Positions 10,001-19,021 are shown, counted from the stretch's first letter. The stretch: DNA of 64,000 nt from JARRNE01 sp963824085 (GCA_963824085.1 CAWGNT010000021.1:124001-188000); one strand, 5' to 3'. Notes: generated from the letters alone by a model not told the origin. Translations and numbers: made by a program.

Positions 10001-10585
10001 GTTCAGGCGCTCCAGGTTATCCCGGGTGCTGCGCATGCGCCCCTCAGTCTCGCGCCGCCGCTCCTTGTACTTGGAAATGCCTGCCGCCTCTTCGAGGAAG
10101 AGCCGCAGGTCCTCGGGCCTCGCCTCGATGAGGCGTGAGATCATGCCCTGCTCGATGATGGCGTAGCTGCGCGGGCCAAGCCCGGTGCCGAGGAAGAGGT
10201 CCTGAATGTCGCGCCGCCGGCAGCGGGCGCCGTTGAGGAAATAGCTGGACTGGCCGTCGCGCGCCACCTGGCGCTTCACGGAGATCTGGTTGTACTTGGC
10301 GTATTCACCGCCGGCACTGCCGTCGCTGTTATCGAAGATGAGCTCGATGCCGGCCATCCCGACCGGCTTGCGGCCGGTTGAGCCGTTGAAAATCACGTCG
10401 GCCATGGACTCGCCGCGCAGCATCTTGGCCGAGCTCTCGCCCATGACCCAGCGTACGGCGTCGATGATATTGGACTTGCCGCAGCCGTTGGGACCGACAA
10501 CGCCCACCAAGCTGCTCGGGAAAGGCACGGACGTCGGATCGACGAAAGACTTGAAGCCCGCGAGCTTGATCCTCTCCAGTTTCAT
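7091..10585 (-). CDS. smc: Chromosome partition protein SMC
   Basis: ATPase of the condensin-like complex that organises and segregates the chromosome. The start is the ATG at 10585 (MKLERIKLAGFKSFVD), giving 1164 residues, the normal length. An in-frame extension of 85 codons upstream is excluded because it runs through a repeated element and is not SMC sequence. The Walker A motif GPNGCGKSN lies near residue 32. Two long coiled-coil arms flank a hinge at about 500-650. The C-terminal head carries LSGGEKALTAVALVFAIF and the Walker B segment CMLDEVDAPLDD. ScpA and ScpB partners are not in the window. It begins the smc-zipA-ligA group. Confidence 0.97.
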   Translation of the reverse strand: MKLERIKLAGFKSFVDPTSVPFPSSLVGVVGPNGCGKSNIIDAVRWVMGESSAKMLRGESMADVIFNGSTGRKPVGMAGIELIFDNSDGSAGGEYAKYNQISVKRQVARDGQSSYFLNGARCRRRDIQDLFLGTGLGPRSYAIIEQGMISRLIEARPEDLRLFLEEAAGISKYKERRRETEGRMRSTRDNLERLNDVRDEVEKQLLHLERQAATAEKYKQLRADERRLDAELKALRWRSLERELGEGDERLRAHEVALEGAVARQRHLEAAIEGTRDAYVQASDHFNEVQGRYYAIGAEIARIEQSIRFTRESRARQETELARLARELAEIQDHLALDEQTLSECDRALAETEPALRTADSNLQDAAQGVTAAEASLETWETEWDDLNRRAAEPAQQAQVERARINHLEQRLGQDRQRLARVEDEIARLDTAELESEIEIRHERERVLDEQLASLDEERERVGAAFVGQEKALRLASEELNRARSDLQAAGGRRASLVALQEAALRDVDEALSEWLRQQGLAEASRLADHVRAEEGWERAVEVVLADHLRAVCTDRLPIGADSTAGLALFDTTVSEAGANTPSDSLLDVVSCPWPLRGLIGHCRIAKSLSEALRTRSMLGLGEVWVTRSGAQVGPNWLRIPDTNDSLGGVLARAKELKVLDQRLDALAETVQGLEDEQERLREARSQLEGERDRLAAESAQINKALAAVRADLAARQARLDHQNERRRTLAAERAELMERLDAVVAESEEARERLHDSLEAIETLAGRRETLAVRREALREEVAQARQAERAWREQTHTLKVSIETQRVSREATLRNLDRARDQRAQLVERSEALRQELADVLVPLADQESGLEEQLALRLEVEEELGAARGQMEELDVKVRQMEQERHRVEQEVRERQAGVAEQRLARQELIVRRRTLEEQLDEADSSPTQLLASLEGGASESAWQQRLEQVSARIQRLGNINLAAIEEFQEQSERKQYLDAQHGDITRALDTLEQAIRRIDRETRSRFKETYDQVNHGLQQLFPRLFGGGHAYLELTGEDLLETGVSVMARPPGKRNSSIHLLSGGEKALTAVALVFAIFQLNPAPFCMLDEVDAPLDDANVGRFCELVRSLSNQVQFIFITHNKVTMEIADHLLGVTMHEPGVSRLVSVDVDEAARLAAVS

Positions 10586-10690
10586 CCATGGAAGATTACG
10601 GAAGCACCCTTCCGCATACAAGCGTCCGCACTTCCCGAGATGAGCGGCGCCCCGCATCCGCTCTCCTGTGGGCACAGAAGATCGTAGGAG

Positions 10691-10770
10691 GGGCACGCCA
10701 CGCTTTGCCCATCCTAGCTTCTGTCCTCTGACCTCTGGCTTCTGATGGGTACGCCGCGCTTTGCCTATGT
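10691..10770. repeat. Hairpin-spacer-hairpin intergenic repeat, copy 1
   Basis: Two related imperfect palindromes of about 25 nt (10691-10714 and 10744-10770, each with CGCTTTGCC in the right arm and a GGGCACGC- or GGGTACGC-like left arm) flank a spacer of short tandem CTG-rich units (10721-10743, CTGTCCTCTGACCTCTGG). The same arrangement occurs at 12637-12735. It looks like a REP/BIME-type extragenic element. It occupies most of the gap between smc and queF. Confidence 0.8.
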
Positions 10771-10891
10771 GCCGTGCTCGCAATGTCTCCCCGCCGACAT
10801 GCCGCGCCGCTGCGAGTGGTAGACTTCGGCCATTGCGCATTGCGTCGACGCGACGACGTCGCGGAACGAGCGTGCTATGTGAGTGAGTTCC

Positions 10892-11281
10892 ATGCCGAGC
10901 GCACCCAGCAAGACACTGGAAACCTTCCCCAACCCCGAACCAGGGCGCGACTACACGATCCGGGTTCGCGTGCCGGAGTTCACGTGCCTGTGCCCCAAGA
11001 CCGGGCAGCCGGACTTTGCGGAGCTGACGCTGGAGTATGTACCGGAGCGGCTATGCGTCGAGCTCAAGTCGCTGAAGATGTACGTGTGGTCATACCGCGA
11101 TGAAGGCGCCTTTCACGAGGCCGTCACTAACCGCATACTCAGCGATATCGTGAAGGCGATTCAGCCAAGGTTCATGCGCCTCACCGCAGAGTTCAATGTG
11201 CGCGGCGGGATCTATACGACGGTGGTGGCGGAGCACCGGGCATCCGGGTGGGAACCGCCGTCCCTGGTAACGCTTCCCTGA
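10892..11281 (+). CDS. queF: NADPH-dependent 7-cyano-7-deazaguanine reductase QueF (short form)
   Basis: Reduces preQ0 to preQ1 in the biosynthesis of the tRNA nucleoside queuosine. At 129 residues it is the short, unimodular QueF type. The catalytic cysteine region CLCPKTGQPDF (about 33-43) and the substrate-binding ELKSLKMY motif (about 59-66) are present, as is the family end RGGIYTTV. The start is uncertain: ATG at 10892 or an in-frame GTG at 10883; neither has a strong ribosome-binding site. The gene stands alone, 16 bp before the FGGY kinase gene, with which it probably forms a transcript. Confidence 0.93.
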   Translation: MPSAPSKTLETFPNPEPGRDYTIRVRVPEFTCLCPKTGQPDFAELTLEYVPERLCVELKSLKMYVWSYRDEGAFHEAVTNRILSDIVKAIQPRFMRLTAEFNVRGGIYTTVVAEHRASGWEPPSLVTLP

Positions 11282-11297
11282 TCAGCCCTTTGGCCGC

Positions 11298-12587
11298 GTG
11301 ACCGATCCCTGCTTTGTCGGTGTCGATCTCGGCACGTCTGGCTGCCGCGCTGTCGCGATCGACGGCGAGAAGAAGATGGTCGCCTGGGCGCGACACCCCC
11401 TGCCGCCCCCAATCTTGTCTGCCGGAGGCGGCAGCGAGCAGTCACCCGAAATCTGGTGGACGGGTGTCGTCGCGCTCCTTCGGGAACTTAGCGGGCGTCT
11501 AAACCGCCATCGGGTTGCGGCCTTGTGCATCGATGGTACCTCAGCCACGCTGCTCCTGTGCGCGGCCGACGGCTCACCGCTCGCACCCGCGCTCATGTAT
11601 AACGACAGCCGCGCTGCCGCCGAAGCAGCCCTGATCGCCTCTGCCGCACCCAACGACAGCCCGGCCCGCGGCGCCAGCTCGAGCCTCGCTAAGCTCCTCT
11701 ATCTCCGGGGTCGTTTGGACCCGCCGCCAGGAGCCGTCGCCGTCCATCAGGCGGATTGGATCCTCGGTCGGCTGACCGGCCGCTTCGGCATCAGCGACTG
11801 GAACAACAGCCTAAAGCTCGGCTACGACCCACTGATTCAACGCTGGCCCGATTGGCTGGGCGAGATGGATCTGACGCCAGTGCGCCTACCACAGGTAGTT
11901 GCGCCGGGAACGCCGATCGGTCCCGTACATCCGAGCGCGAGTGCGCAAACCGGGCTTGGGACCGAGACCCTGGTGGTGTCCGGAACTACCGACAGCACAG
12001 CGGCAGTCATCGCCGCTGGGGCGAAGGCGCCAGGCGACGCGGTTACTTCGCTCGGAAGCACATTGGTGGTAAAGGTCCTCGGCGAGACCCCGGTGCGCGC
12101 CCCGGAGTACGGCGTATACAGCCATAGGCTAAAGGACATCTGGCTGATCGGCGGCGCCTCGAACAGCGGCGGCGCCGTGCTGCGCCAGCTATTCAGCGAT
12201 GAGCAGATCCGGCGCCTGACGCAAGAGCTCAGACCGGACGAGACTACAGGACTGGATTACTACCCCCTACCCGTTACCGGTGAGCGCTTCCCCGTCAATG
12301 ACCCCGGACTCGCGCCCCGCTTGGAACCGCGGCCGGACGATGATCGCCTGTACTTCCAGGGCCTGTTAGAGGGGATGGCCCGCATTGAGGCCGCCGGCTA
12401 CCACCGCCTGCAGGCGCTTGGCGCGCCGTCACCGAAATCCGTGGTCACGATTGGCGGCGGCGCAGAGAATTCCGGCTGGACACACATTCGGGAACGGATG
12501 CTGGGAATCCCGGTGCAACCGGCGGCGGCTGCGGAGGCGGCACTCGGTACCGCTCTCCTCGCCCTCGACGGGTACCGCGCGAGATGA
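11298..12587 (+). CDS. FGGY-family carbohydrate kinase (xylulo-/ribulokinase-like)
   Basis: ATP-dependent sugar kinase of the FGGY family. The 429 residues start at GTG 11298. The N-terminal phosphate-binding loop DLGTSG (about 10-15) and the catalytic aspartate in GTTDSTAAV (about 231-239) are visible, as is the adenosine-motif-like TIGGGAENSGW near 389. The protein is shorter than standard xylulokinases (480-500). It resembles the shortened kinases of cyanobacteria and plants that act on D-ribulose or D-xylulose, so the substrate is uncertain. It follows queF closely. It is followed by a repeat element and the convergent prsT end. Confidence 0.85.
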   Translation: MTDPCFVGVDLGTSGCRAVAIDGEKKMVAWARHPLPPPILSAGGGSEQSPEIWWTGVVALLRELSGRLNRHRVAALCIDGTSATLLLCAADGSPLAPALMYNDSRAAAEAALIASAAPNDSPARGASSSLAKLLYLRGRLDPPPGAVAVHQADWILGRLTGRFGISDWNNSLKLGYDPLIQRWPDWLGEMDLTPVRLPQVVAPGTPIGPVHPSASAQTGLGTETLVVSGTTDSTAAVIAAGAKAPGDAVTSLGSTLVVKVLGETPVRAPEYGVYSHRLKDIWLIGGASNSGGAVLRQLFSDEQIRRLTQELRPDETTGLDYYPLPVTGERFPVNDPGLAPRLEPRPDDDRLYFQGLLEGMARIEAAGYHRLQALGAPSPKSVVTIGGGAENSGWTHIRERMLGIPVQPAAAAEAALGTALLALDGYRAR

Positions 12588-12636
12588 GGTCCTTGCCGGC
12601 GGAATTTGACAGGAAGCGAGCGCTGCGGCAAAGAAC

Positions 12637-12735
12637 GATGGGCGCGCTTCGCTTTGCCATCCTCCATTTCTGTCCTCTGACTTCTGACTTCTGACTTCTG
12701 CCATCTGATGGGCACGCTCCGCTTTGCCCATCCTA
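12637..12735. repeat. Hairpin-spacer-hairpin intergenic repeat, copy 2
   Basis: Same architecture as 10691-10770. Core 1 (12637-12664) and core 2 (12707-12735) are imperfect palindromes; core 2 has an 8-bp stem GATGGGCA / TGCCCATC. The spacer at 12671-12706 holds tandem CTGACTT units. Core 2 reaches into the convergent prsT gene: the last three bases (12733-12735) are the prsT stop codon. Confidence 0.85.
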
Positions 12736-15513
12736 CTGGAGCTTCTGAAGGAGCGCCTTTGCGTCCTTCGCCTGATCGAAGCTTGGATCGTCTCGCAGCA
12801 GCCGCGTGAGGACCTTGATCGCCTCCTCCTTGCGGCCCGCCTGACTCAGACCTACCGCCACGTGGTAACCAATCTCCGACTGGGTCGGGTAGGACACAGA
12901 TGCCTGCTGGAGGATGGTAAGCCCCTCCTGCGCCTTGCCTTCCTGCAGGAGAATCCAACCGTAAGTGTCGGCCACCTCCGGACGGTTCGGGTCGAGGTCG
13001 TACGCCTTTCGGGCCGTCTCCAGCGCCCGGGAATCGCCCTCTTTCTGGTACAGCCAAGCGAGATTGTTCAGCATCACGACATTCTTCTGATCCGCCTGCA
13101 CGACCTTCTCGTAGGCCTTTATGGCGTCCGCCTCGCGGCCTTCCAGTTGGTAGTAAAGAGCGAGGGCGCCCCACGCCGTGGTATCGTCCGGCTGTGCCGC
13201 AAGCCAGCCCTCGAGCACCCCGATGGCGTCCTTGCGCCGGTTGTCCTGCGCATAGGCATGGGCAAGGCGAAGGGCGGCCGCGCTGCTCTTATCCCTCTCG
13301 TATGCCGCAGCAAAGGCCCTCGCGGCATCACCCGGTTCCTTCTGGGCAAGGTGGACGGCTCCTTCGATCTGGTAGCCGACCGCGGACTTCACATAGTCAC
13401 GCTCGAGCTGCTTTGCGAGGTCCAACGCCTCTCCCGGTCGCCCGTCCTGCAGCTCCAAGGAGGCGAGCGCCACCCGCGCATTGATGAAGTCTGGCTTTAC
13501 CTCTATCGCCTCGCCGAACGCTGTCCTTGCGCCGGACAGGTCGCCCGCCTTCCATCTGGCGCCCCCCAGCAGATAGAGGGTCTCCGGGTCCTTGGGCCGC
13601 AGCTGAGAAAGCTGCTCGAAAGTACGAACCGCATTGGCGCTCTCCCCGGCCAACGCCTGTGCACGTCCGAGGATTTCGAGCACCTGCGGGTTGTCCGGGA
13701 ACCGGGTCGACAGGGCGTTAGCAGCGCTGAGCGCCTTGAGTGGCGCCTGGTGGGCGAGGTAGTGGCGGGCAAGCAGAAGACCCGGCTGCACCGCCTGCTG
13801 ATTCGCGTCCCGTGCCTTCTCCAACCAGGAGAGCATGGCGCCCGTGTCGCCTCGGCGCTCCGCCAGCGCCGCCAATCCCAACATGGCCGCAAGCTGTCCG
13901 GGCTGCTGCTTCAGCACCTGCTCGTAACGCCCCTGCGCGGCCTGCAGGTCGTTCGTCGAGACATCGATCCGCGCAAGGTTGAGCTCCGCCGTCACGAACT
14001 TGGGGTCCACCTCCAACGCCTTCTTGAACCGCTCGGCAGCCTTGTCGGTGTCCCCCTTGGCCAATAAGGCGAGACCCGTGAGGTTGTAGGGTATGGCGCT
14101 ATCGGGCATGCGCTCCTCCATGGCCTTACTCGCCTTGAGCGCCGCGTCGAATTGCTTGTTCTTGAGATGCGCCAGAACCAACAGCACGTCCGCCTGGAGG
14201 ACGCCCTGACCGAGGTCGACGGCCGACTGCAGCTCGGAGATGGCCTTATCGGTCTCTCCGCCAGCGAGCATGGTCAAGGCCAGCTGGGTACGCAAGGCAG
14301 CGACATCAGGCGCAGCGTCGACGGCGCGATTGAGCCACTCCTGCCCTTTTGCCTGATCCCCATTCAGCATATAGGCGCTGCCGAGAAGGGCCATCAGCTG
14401 GGCGTCTTGAGTCTTGGTCGCCAGCGGCTCCAGGACTTCGATGGCGCGCTGCGGCTGCCGGAGCTTGATTCGGGTCGCCCCTAGGACCTTAACCGCTTGA
14501 AGACTGTCGGGCATGGCTGCGACGACACGGCTGAGATACTCGTCGGCCAGCTGCAGATCTCCCCGAGCGAAGCTGATGATTCCCATGAGCAGCTGGCTCT
14601 GTACATGATTCGGCGACACGGCGAGCACGCGCTGCAGCTGGTCCGTTGCCGCCTGCCAGTCCTTTTCCTGGAAGGCAATCACCCCGCGCAGATAGTGGCT
14701 CATGGGGACGTCCTTCTGGATCTCGTCTGCGCGGTCGAGATCCGCCTTCGCCGCCTTGATGTCCCCAAGGCCGATCATGGTCACCGCGTGGCCGAGCACC
14801 GCCTGGATGTTGTTCGGGTCAAGCTTGACGACCTGTTCGAAGCGTTGCGCCGCCTGCTTGACCTCGCCCTTGCGGCGGTGAAGCTCCGCACGAATGAGGA
14901 GCGCTGCCTCGTCGTTCGGGAAGCGTTCCAGAAAGCTGTCGGCAGCAATGGCGGCCGCCTCGAAGTCCCCGCGCGCGAAAGCGAGCTGAATCTTGCCCAG
15001 CGCGGCCTCGCGATTACTCTCGTCGAGGCGCAATGCTTCGTCGAAGGCATCCTCCGCTTCCGGGAGCTGATTGAGTCCGAGCTTGGCGCGACCGCGCAGC
15101 GCGTCCGCACGGGCCTGTTCTGTCTTGTCCGAGGGCGTTTGGACGGTGTCCAGGGTGTCGAGTGCATCCGAGAACTTGCCTTGCAGCAGCAGCGCCTCGA
15201 CCAGATTCAGCTGCCAGCTCTTGACGTCACCGCCGAGGTCTCCCACGCGGCGGAATTCCTTCTCGGCCGACGGTCCGTTCCGCAGCTTGAGGTAAGTCTC
15301 GCCGAGCAGCAGGCGCGCACCGGCATTACCCGGGTCCTGCTGAAGGACGTTCTTGAGCTCGATGACGGCGGCCTTCTCATCCCCATCCTTCAAGTAGCCA
15401 CGGGCCTTGGCCAGGTCGTCGGCGGCAAAGGCCGACGCTGCGGCCCAAAGCAGGGCGACAAAGAGGCAACAGAGAGTGCCGAGAAACGCCGCAGAGGGTT
15501 TTCTAGAGATCAT
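12733..15513 (-). CDS. prsT: PEP-CTERM system TPR-repeat protein PrsT
   Basis: A 926-residue exported protein made almost wholly of tetratricopeptide repeats. It belongs to the family found with PrsK and PrsR in exosortase (XrtA/PEP-CTERM) exopolysaccharide systems, where its role is unclear. A signal peptide is visible (hydrophobic 12-30, AFA-A); many relatives are lipoproteins, but no lipobox cysteine is positioned at this cleavage site. TPR-type signatures (A..LL.LG..Y..., LDPNN) run from about 35 to the end. The ATG at 15513, with GAGGA before it, overlaps the end of prsR by 11 bp. Last gene of the glycosyltransferase-prsK-prsR-prsT operon. Its stop codon lies within a repeat element. Confidence 0.85.
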   Translation of the reverse strand: MISRKPSAAFLGTLCCLFVALLWAAASAFAADDLAKARGYLKDGDEKAAVIELKNVLQQDPGNAGARLLLGETYLKLRNGPSAEKEFRRVGDLGGDVKSWQLNLVEALLLQGKFSDALDTLDTVQTPSDKTEQARADALRGRAKLGLNQLPEAEDAFDEALRLDESNREAALGKIQLAFARGDFEAAAIAADSFLERFPNDEAALLIRAELHRRKGEVKQAAQRFEQVVKLDPNNIQAVLGHAVTMIGLGDIKAAKADLDRADEIQKDVPMSHYLRGVIAFQEKDWQAATDQLQRVLAVSPNHVQSQLLMGIISFARGDLQLADEYLSRVVAAMPDSLQAVKVLGATRIKLRQPQRAIEVLEPLATKTQDAQLMALLGSAYMLNGDQAKGQEWLNRAVDAAPDVAALRTQLALTMLAGGETDKAISELQSAVDLGQGVLQADVLLVLAHLKNKQFDAALKASKAMEERMPDSAIPYNLTGLALLAKGDTDKAAERFKKALEVDPKFVTAELNLARIDVSTNDLQAAQGRYEQVLKQQPGQLAAMLGLAALAERRGDTGAMLSWLEKARDANQQAVQPGLLLARHYLAHQAPLKALSAANALSTRFPDNPQVLEILGRAQALAGESANAVRTFEQLSQLRPKDPETLYLLGGARWKAGDLSGARTAFGEAIEVKPDFINARVALASLELQDGRPGEALDLAKQLERDYVKSAVGYQIEGAVHLAQKEPGDAARAFAAAYERDKSSAAALRLAHAYAQDNRRKDAIGVLEGWLAAQPDDTTAWGALALYYQLEGREADAIKAYEKVVQADQKNVVMLNNLAWLYQKEGDSRALETARKAYDLDPNRPEVADTYGWILLQEGKAQEGLTILQQASVSYPTQSEIGYHVAVGLSQAGRKEEAIKVLTRLLRDDPSFDQAKDAKALLQKLQ

Positions 15514-16882
15514 CGCCAGTCCTCAGTTGTTCGGCCAAGCCGTGCTTCTTCATTAGGCTATACAGGGTAGGACGCGTGACGCCGAGCAGTTCGGCAGTAC
15601 GCGAGACATTGTTGTCCGTGTAGGCAAGCGCACGTTGGATGGCCCGAAGCTCGGCCATCTCGCGAACCTCCCGCAGCTCGAACGGCTCTGGTTCCACTTC
15701 GACGTCGTCAAGCTCCAGATCCTCGCGCGTGATCTGGTTGCCATCGGCCATGATCACTGCCCGCTTGATCCGGTTTTCCAACTCGCGGACGTTCCCCGGC
15801 CAGCGGTGGTGTTCGATTACCTCCAGTGCGGCTTGGGTATAGTCTCGGATCGGGCGCTGGAGCTGCTTCGCAAAACGAGTGAGAAAGGCTCGCGCCAAGA
15901 CGACGGAATCGTCAGCGCGCTCCCGCAGGGGAGGAACGTTGATCGTTGCCTCGTTGATGCGGTAATACAGGTCTTCCCGGAACCTGCCGTCGCGGATCAA
16001 AGCGGGGAGGTCCTGATGGGTGGCACACACAACCCGTACATCCACCGGAATCTCCTTGCGCCCGCCCAAACGCTCGATGACTCGCTCTTGGAGGAAGCGC
16101 AGCAGCTTTGCCTGAAGGGAAAGGGGCAGATCGCCAACCTCATCGAGAAAGAGAATGCCGCCATCCGCTGTCTCGATCTTACCGACTGTGGTCTTGACCG
16201 CACCGGTGAAGGCCCCCTTCTCGTATCCGAACAGCTCGCTCTCCAGCAGATTCTCAGGGATTGCAGCACAGTTGATCGCAACCAGCCGCTTGTCGGCGCG
16301 TGTGCTTAGGGCGTGCAGAATGCGTACAAGCACTTCCTTCCCGGTCCCGCTCTCGCCAAGGATGAGTGTCGTCACGTCGGCGGGGGCGAGCTTCTCGACG
16401 GTGCGACAGACTTTCAGCATCTCCGGGCTGGCGGCGATCAGATCCTCGAAGGGGGAGCGCGATGCTCGCGCTATCAGCTTGCGGTTTTCGTCTTCCAGAA
16501 TCCGGACCTTCGCCGCCCGCTCCACCACGAGAGACAGAATCTCGGGATCGATGGGCTTCTCGTAGAAGTCGTAGGCCCCGAGACCGATCGCCCGCACGGC
16601 ATTGCCGCGGTCGTCGTGACCCGTCACCACAATGACCTTGGCCAAGGGGTCCATGCCCAGGATTTCTTTGAGGGCACTGAAGCCCTCAGTCACACCCCCA
16701 GGATCGGGCGGCAAGCCCAGGTCGAGACTCACGACCGTCGGCTGAAAGTCTCGCATCAGCGAGACGGCGCCCTCGCGGTCGGCCGCAACCGCCACTTCAA
16801 AACGGTCGAAGCTCCAGCGCAGCTGACTCTGCAGACCGATATCGTCTTCGACGATTAGCAGCTTGGTGTGTCTATCTTCCAA
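15503..16882 (-). CDS. prsR: PEP-CTERM-box response regulator PrsR (sigma-54 activator)
   Basis: A 459-residue NtrC-type response regulator. The receiver domain (about 6-125) has the phospho-acceptor aspartate in VVSLDLGLPPDPGG, an extended loop typical of this family. The AAA+ domain (about 145-380) keeps Walker A GESGTGKE, the sigma-54 contact loop GAFTGA and Walker B LFLDEVGDLP. A Fis-type helix-turn-helix closes the protein (about 420-455). It therefore should activate sigma-54 promoters in response to PrsK, controlling PEP-CTERM and polysaccharide genes in known relatives. The start appears to be TTG (16882), 4 bp after the prsK stop, with a weak ribosome-binding site. It overlaps prsT. 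Confidence 0.93.
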   Translation of the reverse strand: MEDRHTKLLIVEDDIGLQSQLRWSFDRFEVAVAADREGAVSLMRDFQPTVVSLDLGLPPDPGGVTEGFSALKEILGMDPLAKVIVVTGHDDRGNAVRAIGLGAYDFYEKPIDPEILSLVVERAAKVRILEDENRKLIARASRSPFEDLIAASPEMLKVCRTVEKLAPADVTTLILGESGTGKEVLVRILHALSTRADKRLVAINCAAIPENLLESELFGYEKGAFTGAVKTTVGKIETADGGILFLDEVGDLPLSLQAKLLRFLQERVIERLGGRKEIPVDVRVVCATHQDLPALIRDGRFREDLYYRINEATINVPPLRERADDSVVLARAFLTRFAKQLQRPIRDYTQAALEVIEHHRWPGNVRELENRIKRAVIMADGNQITREDLELDDVEVEPEPFELREVREMAELRAIQRALAYTDNNVSRTAELLGVTRPTLYSLMKKHGLAEQLRTGDDL

Positions 16883-16886
16883 ACGC

Positions 16887-18998
16887 CTAACCCGACTCTG
16901 TAACCAAGGACCTTGGCTCCCCTACCTCTTCCGCCATGGGCAAGATCATAGTGAACCGCGTGCCCGCTCCCGGGCTGCTGGAGACCTCGACGCGTCCGCC
17001 CAAGGCGCGAATGAACTCGCGGCACTCGTAGGCACCGATTCCCATGCCCGTCAGACCCTTCGTCGAATCGAACGGCTTGAACAGGCGATCGCGAATGAAA
17101 GCGGCATCCATGCCAATGCCGTCGTCTGCGATCTCGATCGACGCCTGCGGACCCTCTCTCGAAAGGCGAGCTGTGATGGCCCCCGTAGGACTAGTCGCCT
17201 CCTGCGCATTTTGGATGATGTGTCCGACAACGGCTAACAGGCGATCCCTGTCTGCGTAGACCACAATCTCCTCAGTCGTTTCCACGACCAGCCGCGGCCG
17301 CGGGTCGCGCGATGCACTCTCGGCAACCACCTCCCGCAGCGCCATGCCGAGCTCCACCCTATCGAACCGACTGCCCGGCATCGCGCTTCGCAGCTGCGCC
17401 AACAGGCGGCTCATCTTGTCCACGGAGTTCCGAACGGTCGCGATCGCGTCCTCCATGAAGGCGGGATTGTCCTTGTGGCGCTCCGCGTTCCGCGCTACCA
17501 GCGATAGCTGAGCGATCAAGTTTTTGAGGTCATGAACCACAAAGGCCGACAGACGATTGAATCCCTCGAACTGACGAGCATCCGCCAGTGCCTTCGCGGC
17601 CCGCTCCAAGGCAACATAGCTCGCGGCTTGGCGGGCGGCCGTCTTGAGAAGGTCCAGCGTCTCCCAGTTCAGCTGCTGGCGCGCGCGCGGACGCTCCAGC
17701 ATGACGAAACCGAGCAGGTCATCGTCGTGAAATAGGGGGACGATGAGCCACAACCGCTTGCTCTGTGCGACCCACGTGGGGATGGTAAGTCCGTCATAGG
17801 CGTCCGGATCGGACTCGTACTCGTCCAGGTTCACGATCCAGCGGCGGGCGGAAAGGAAGGCGTACAGGGAGCCAAAGTCCGCCCCCTTGCCCAGTACCTC
17901 CCCGGGGAGATTCCAGGAGCGCTCGTGCTCACAAGCGGCCTCACCGCTACACAGCCACAAGGCGCCGCCTGGGCTGTCCACAAGCTCGCCGAGCGCAAAA
18001 ATGATCCTCTCCGACAGAGTCGCCTGCAAGACGTCACCCGACAACACCCCTATGAGGTGCAGCCACTCCTCCCGATAATCATACTTGTAGCTGAAAAAGT
18101 GCTTGTTGATGAAGACCTTGACACGAGAGCGAAAGTACCCCGAGAAAAGCAATACGACAAGGACCAACGCGGCACCGAAGAAGAATACCGCCTGAAAGAC
18201 CGAGCTCCACTCACCGCCGTAGAGGCGTATGTAGTAGCCGGCGAGAGACATCACCAATAGATAGATCCCCGCCGCAACGAGAGATGTGGTGTGGAAGACG
18301 ATCCTGCGGGATACGAAAAGGTCGAACGACCACTGCGGGTTGCGAGCGACCGATACGGCGATCAGCGGCACCACCAATGCGTTGGCGGCCCCCCGAGCGA
18401 GCCAGATGTCAGGGTCCAAGCGCTTGAAGAGGAGCGCATCGGCGAAGAAGTAGAAGTCGTAGGCAAAGAGTGCCCCGATGCCGAAGCAGAGGAACTTGAC
18501 GCCCCAGCGGTGCTCCCACGGCGTATTGCGATACACCTGCTCGACCAGCACCAAGGCTGCGACAGGAAACAAGACCTGGAGCGCAAGGCGGAGTGTGGCC
18601 ACGTCTATCCCTTGCAGCGCGGGCGTATCGGCGGCGAAGTCTTCGATCGGCAACATGAGGAGTGCGGCCAAACCAAAGGCCAGTAGGCGCAACCATAGGA
18701 AGGTGTGGCGCAAGCCGAGCTTCTCCTTGAGCTGGATTTCCAGGAGACCCAGCAAAAAGATGACCCACACGAGATCCCGCAGCGCCTCGAGGGTCCAGAT
18801 CCAGTGCATCGATAGGCTGTGCCAACCCGCATGGACAGCCGCGCCCGCAGCCCACACCGCACTCGCGAAGGCCGCAACCACCAAGAGTGCTCCCTGCATA
18901 CGGCCCCGCCAGGCAGTCACCAGCAACGCCGCCAATACGAAGAACAGAACCGCGGTGACCCCATACCCGACGGCACCGAATGCATCGAGCGATGCCAT
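16887..18998 (-). CDS. prsK: XrtA/PEP-CTERM system sensor histidine kinase PrsK
   Basis: Membrane sensor kinase paired with PrsR. The N-terminal third (about 5-300) holds around eight hydrophobic membrane segments. A GAF-like domain (about 315-465) follows, then a histidine-kinase core whose phospho-acceptor box is FVVHDLKNLIAQLSLV, with an ATPase domain ending in the GMGIGAYECREFI and GAGTRFTMILP motifs. I prefer the ATG at 18998 (GAGGA 7 nt upstream, 703 residues). A GTG at 19025 overlapping the glycosyltransferase stop is also possible and would add nine residues. It lies between the glycosyltransferase gene and prsR in one tight operon. The inducing signal is unknown for the family. Confidence 0.9.
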   Translation of the reverse strand: MASLDAFGAVGYGVTAVLFFVLAALLVTAWRGRMQGALLVVAAFASAVWAAGAAVHAGWHSLSMHWIWTLEALRDLVWVIFLLGLLEIQLKEKLGLRHTFLWLRLLAFGLAALLMLPIEDFAADTPALQGIDVATLRLALQVLFPVAALVLVEQVYRNTPWEHRWGVKFLCFGIGALFAYDFYFFADALLFKRLDPDIWLARGAANALVVPLIAVSVARNPQWSFDLFVSRRIVFHTTSLVAAGIYLLVMSLAGYYIRLYGGEWSSVFQAVFFFGAALVLVVLLFSGYFRSRVKVFINKHFFSYKYDYREEWLHLIGVLSGDVLQATLSERIIFALGELVDSPGGALWLCSGEAACEHERSWNLPGEVLGKGADFGSLYAFLSARRWIVNLDEYESDPDAYDGLTIPTWVAQSKRLWLIVPLFHDDDLLGFVMLERPRARQQLNWETLDLLKTAARQAASYVALERAAKALADARQFEGFNRLSAFVVHDLKNLIAQLSLVARNAERHKDNPAFMEDAIATVRNSVDKMSRLLAQLRSAMPGSRFDRVELGMALREVVAESASRDPRPRLVVETTEEIVVYADRDRLLAVVGHIIQNAQEATSPTGAITARLSREGPQASIEIADDGIGMDAAFIRDRLFKPFDSTKGLTGMGIGAYECREFIRALGGRVEVSSSPGAGTRFTMILPMAEEVGEPRSLVTESG

Positions 18999-19021
18999 GG
19001 GATTATCCTCTGGCAAGCCGC

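Noticed and set aside
10586..10840. In-frame 85-codon N-terminal extension of smc
   Set aside because: Runs through the repeat element; SMC proteins begin MKLERIKL at 10585.
12724..15570. Two long plus-strand frames (447 and 357 residues) opposite prsT
   Set aside because: Leucine/arginine-rich antisense of a TPR protein; no start signals.
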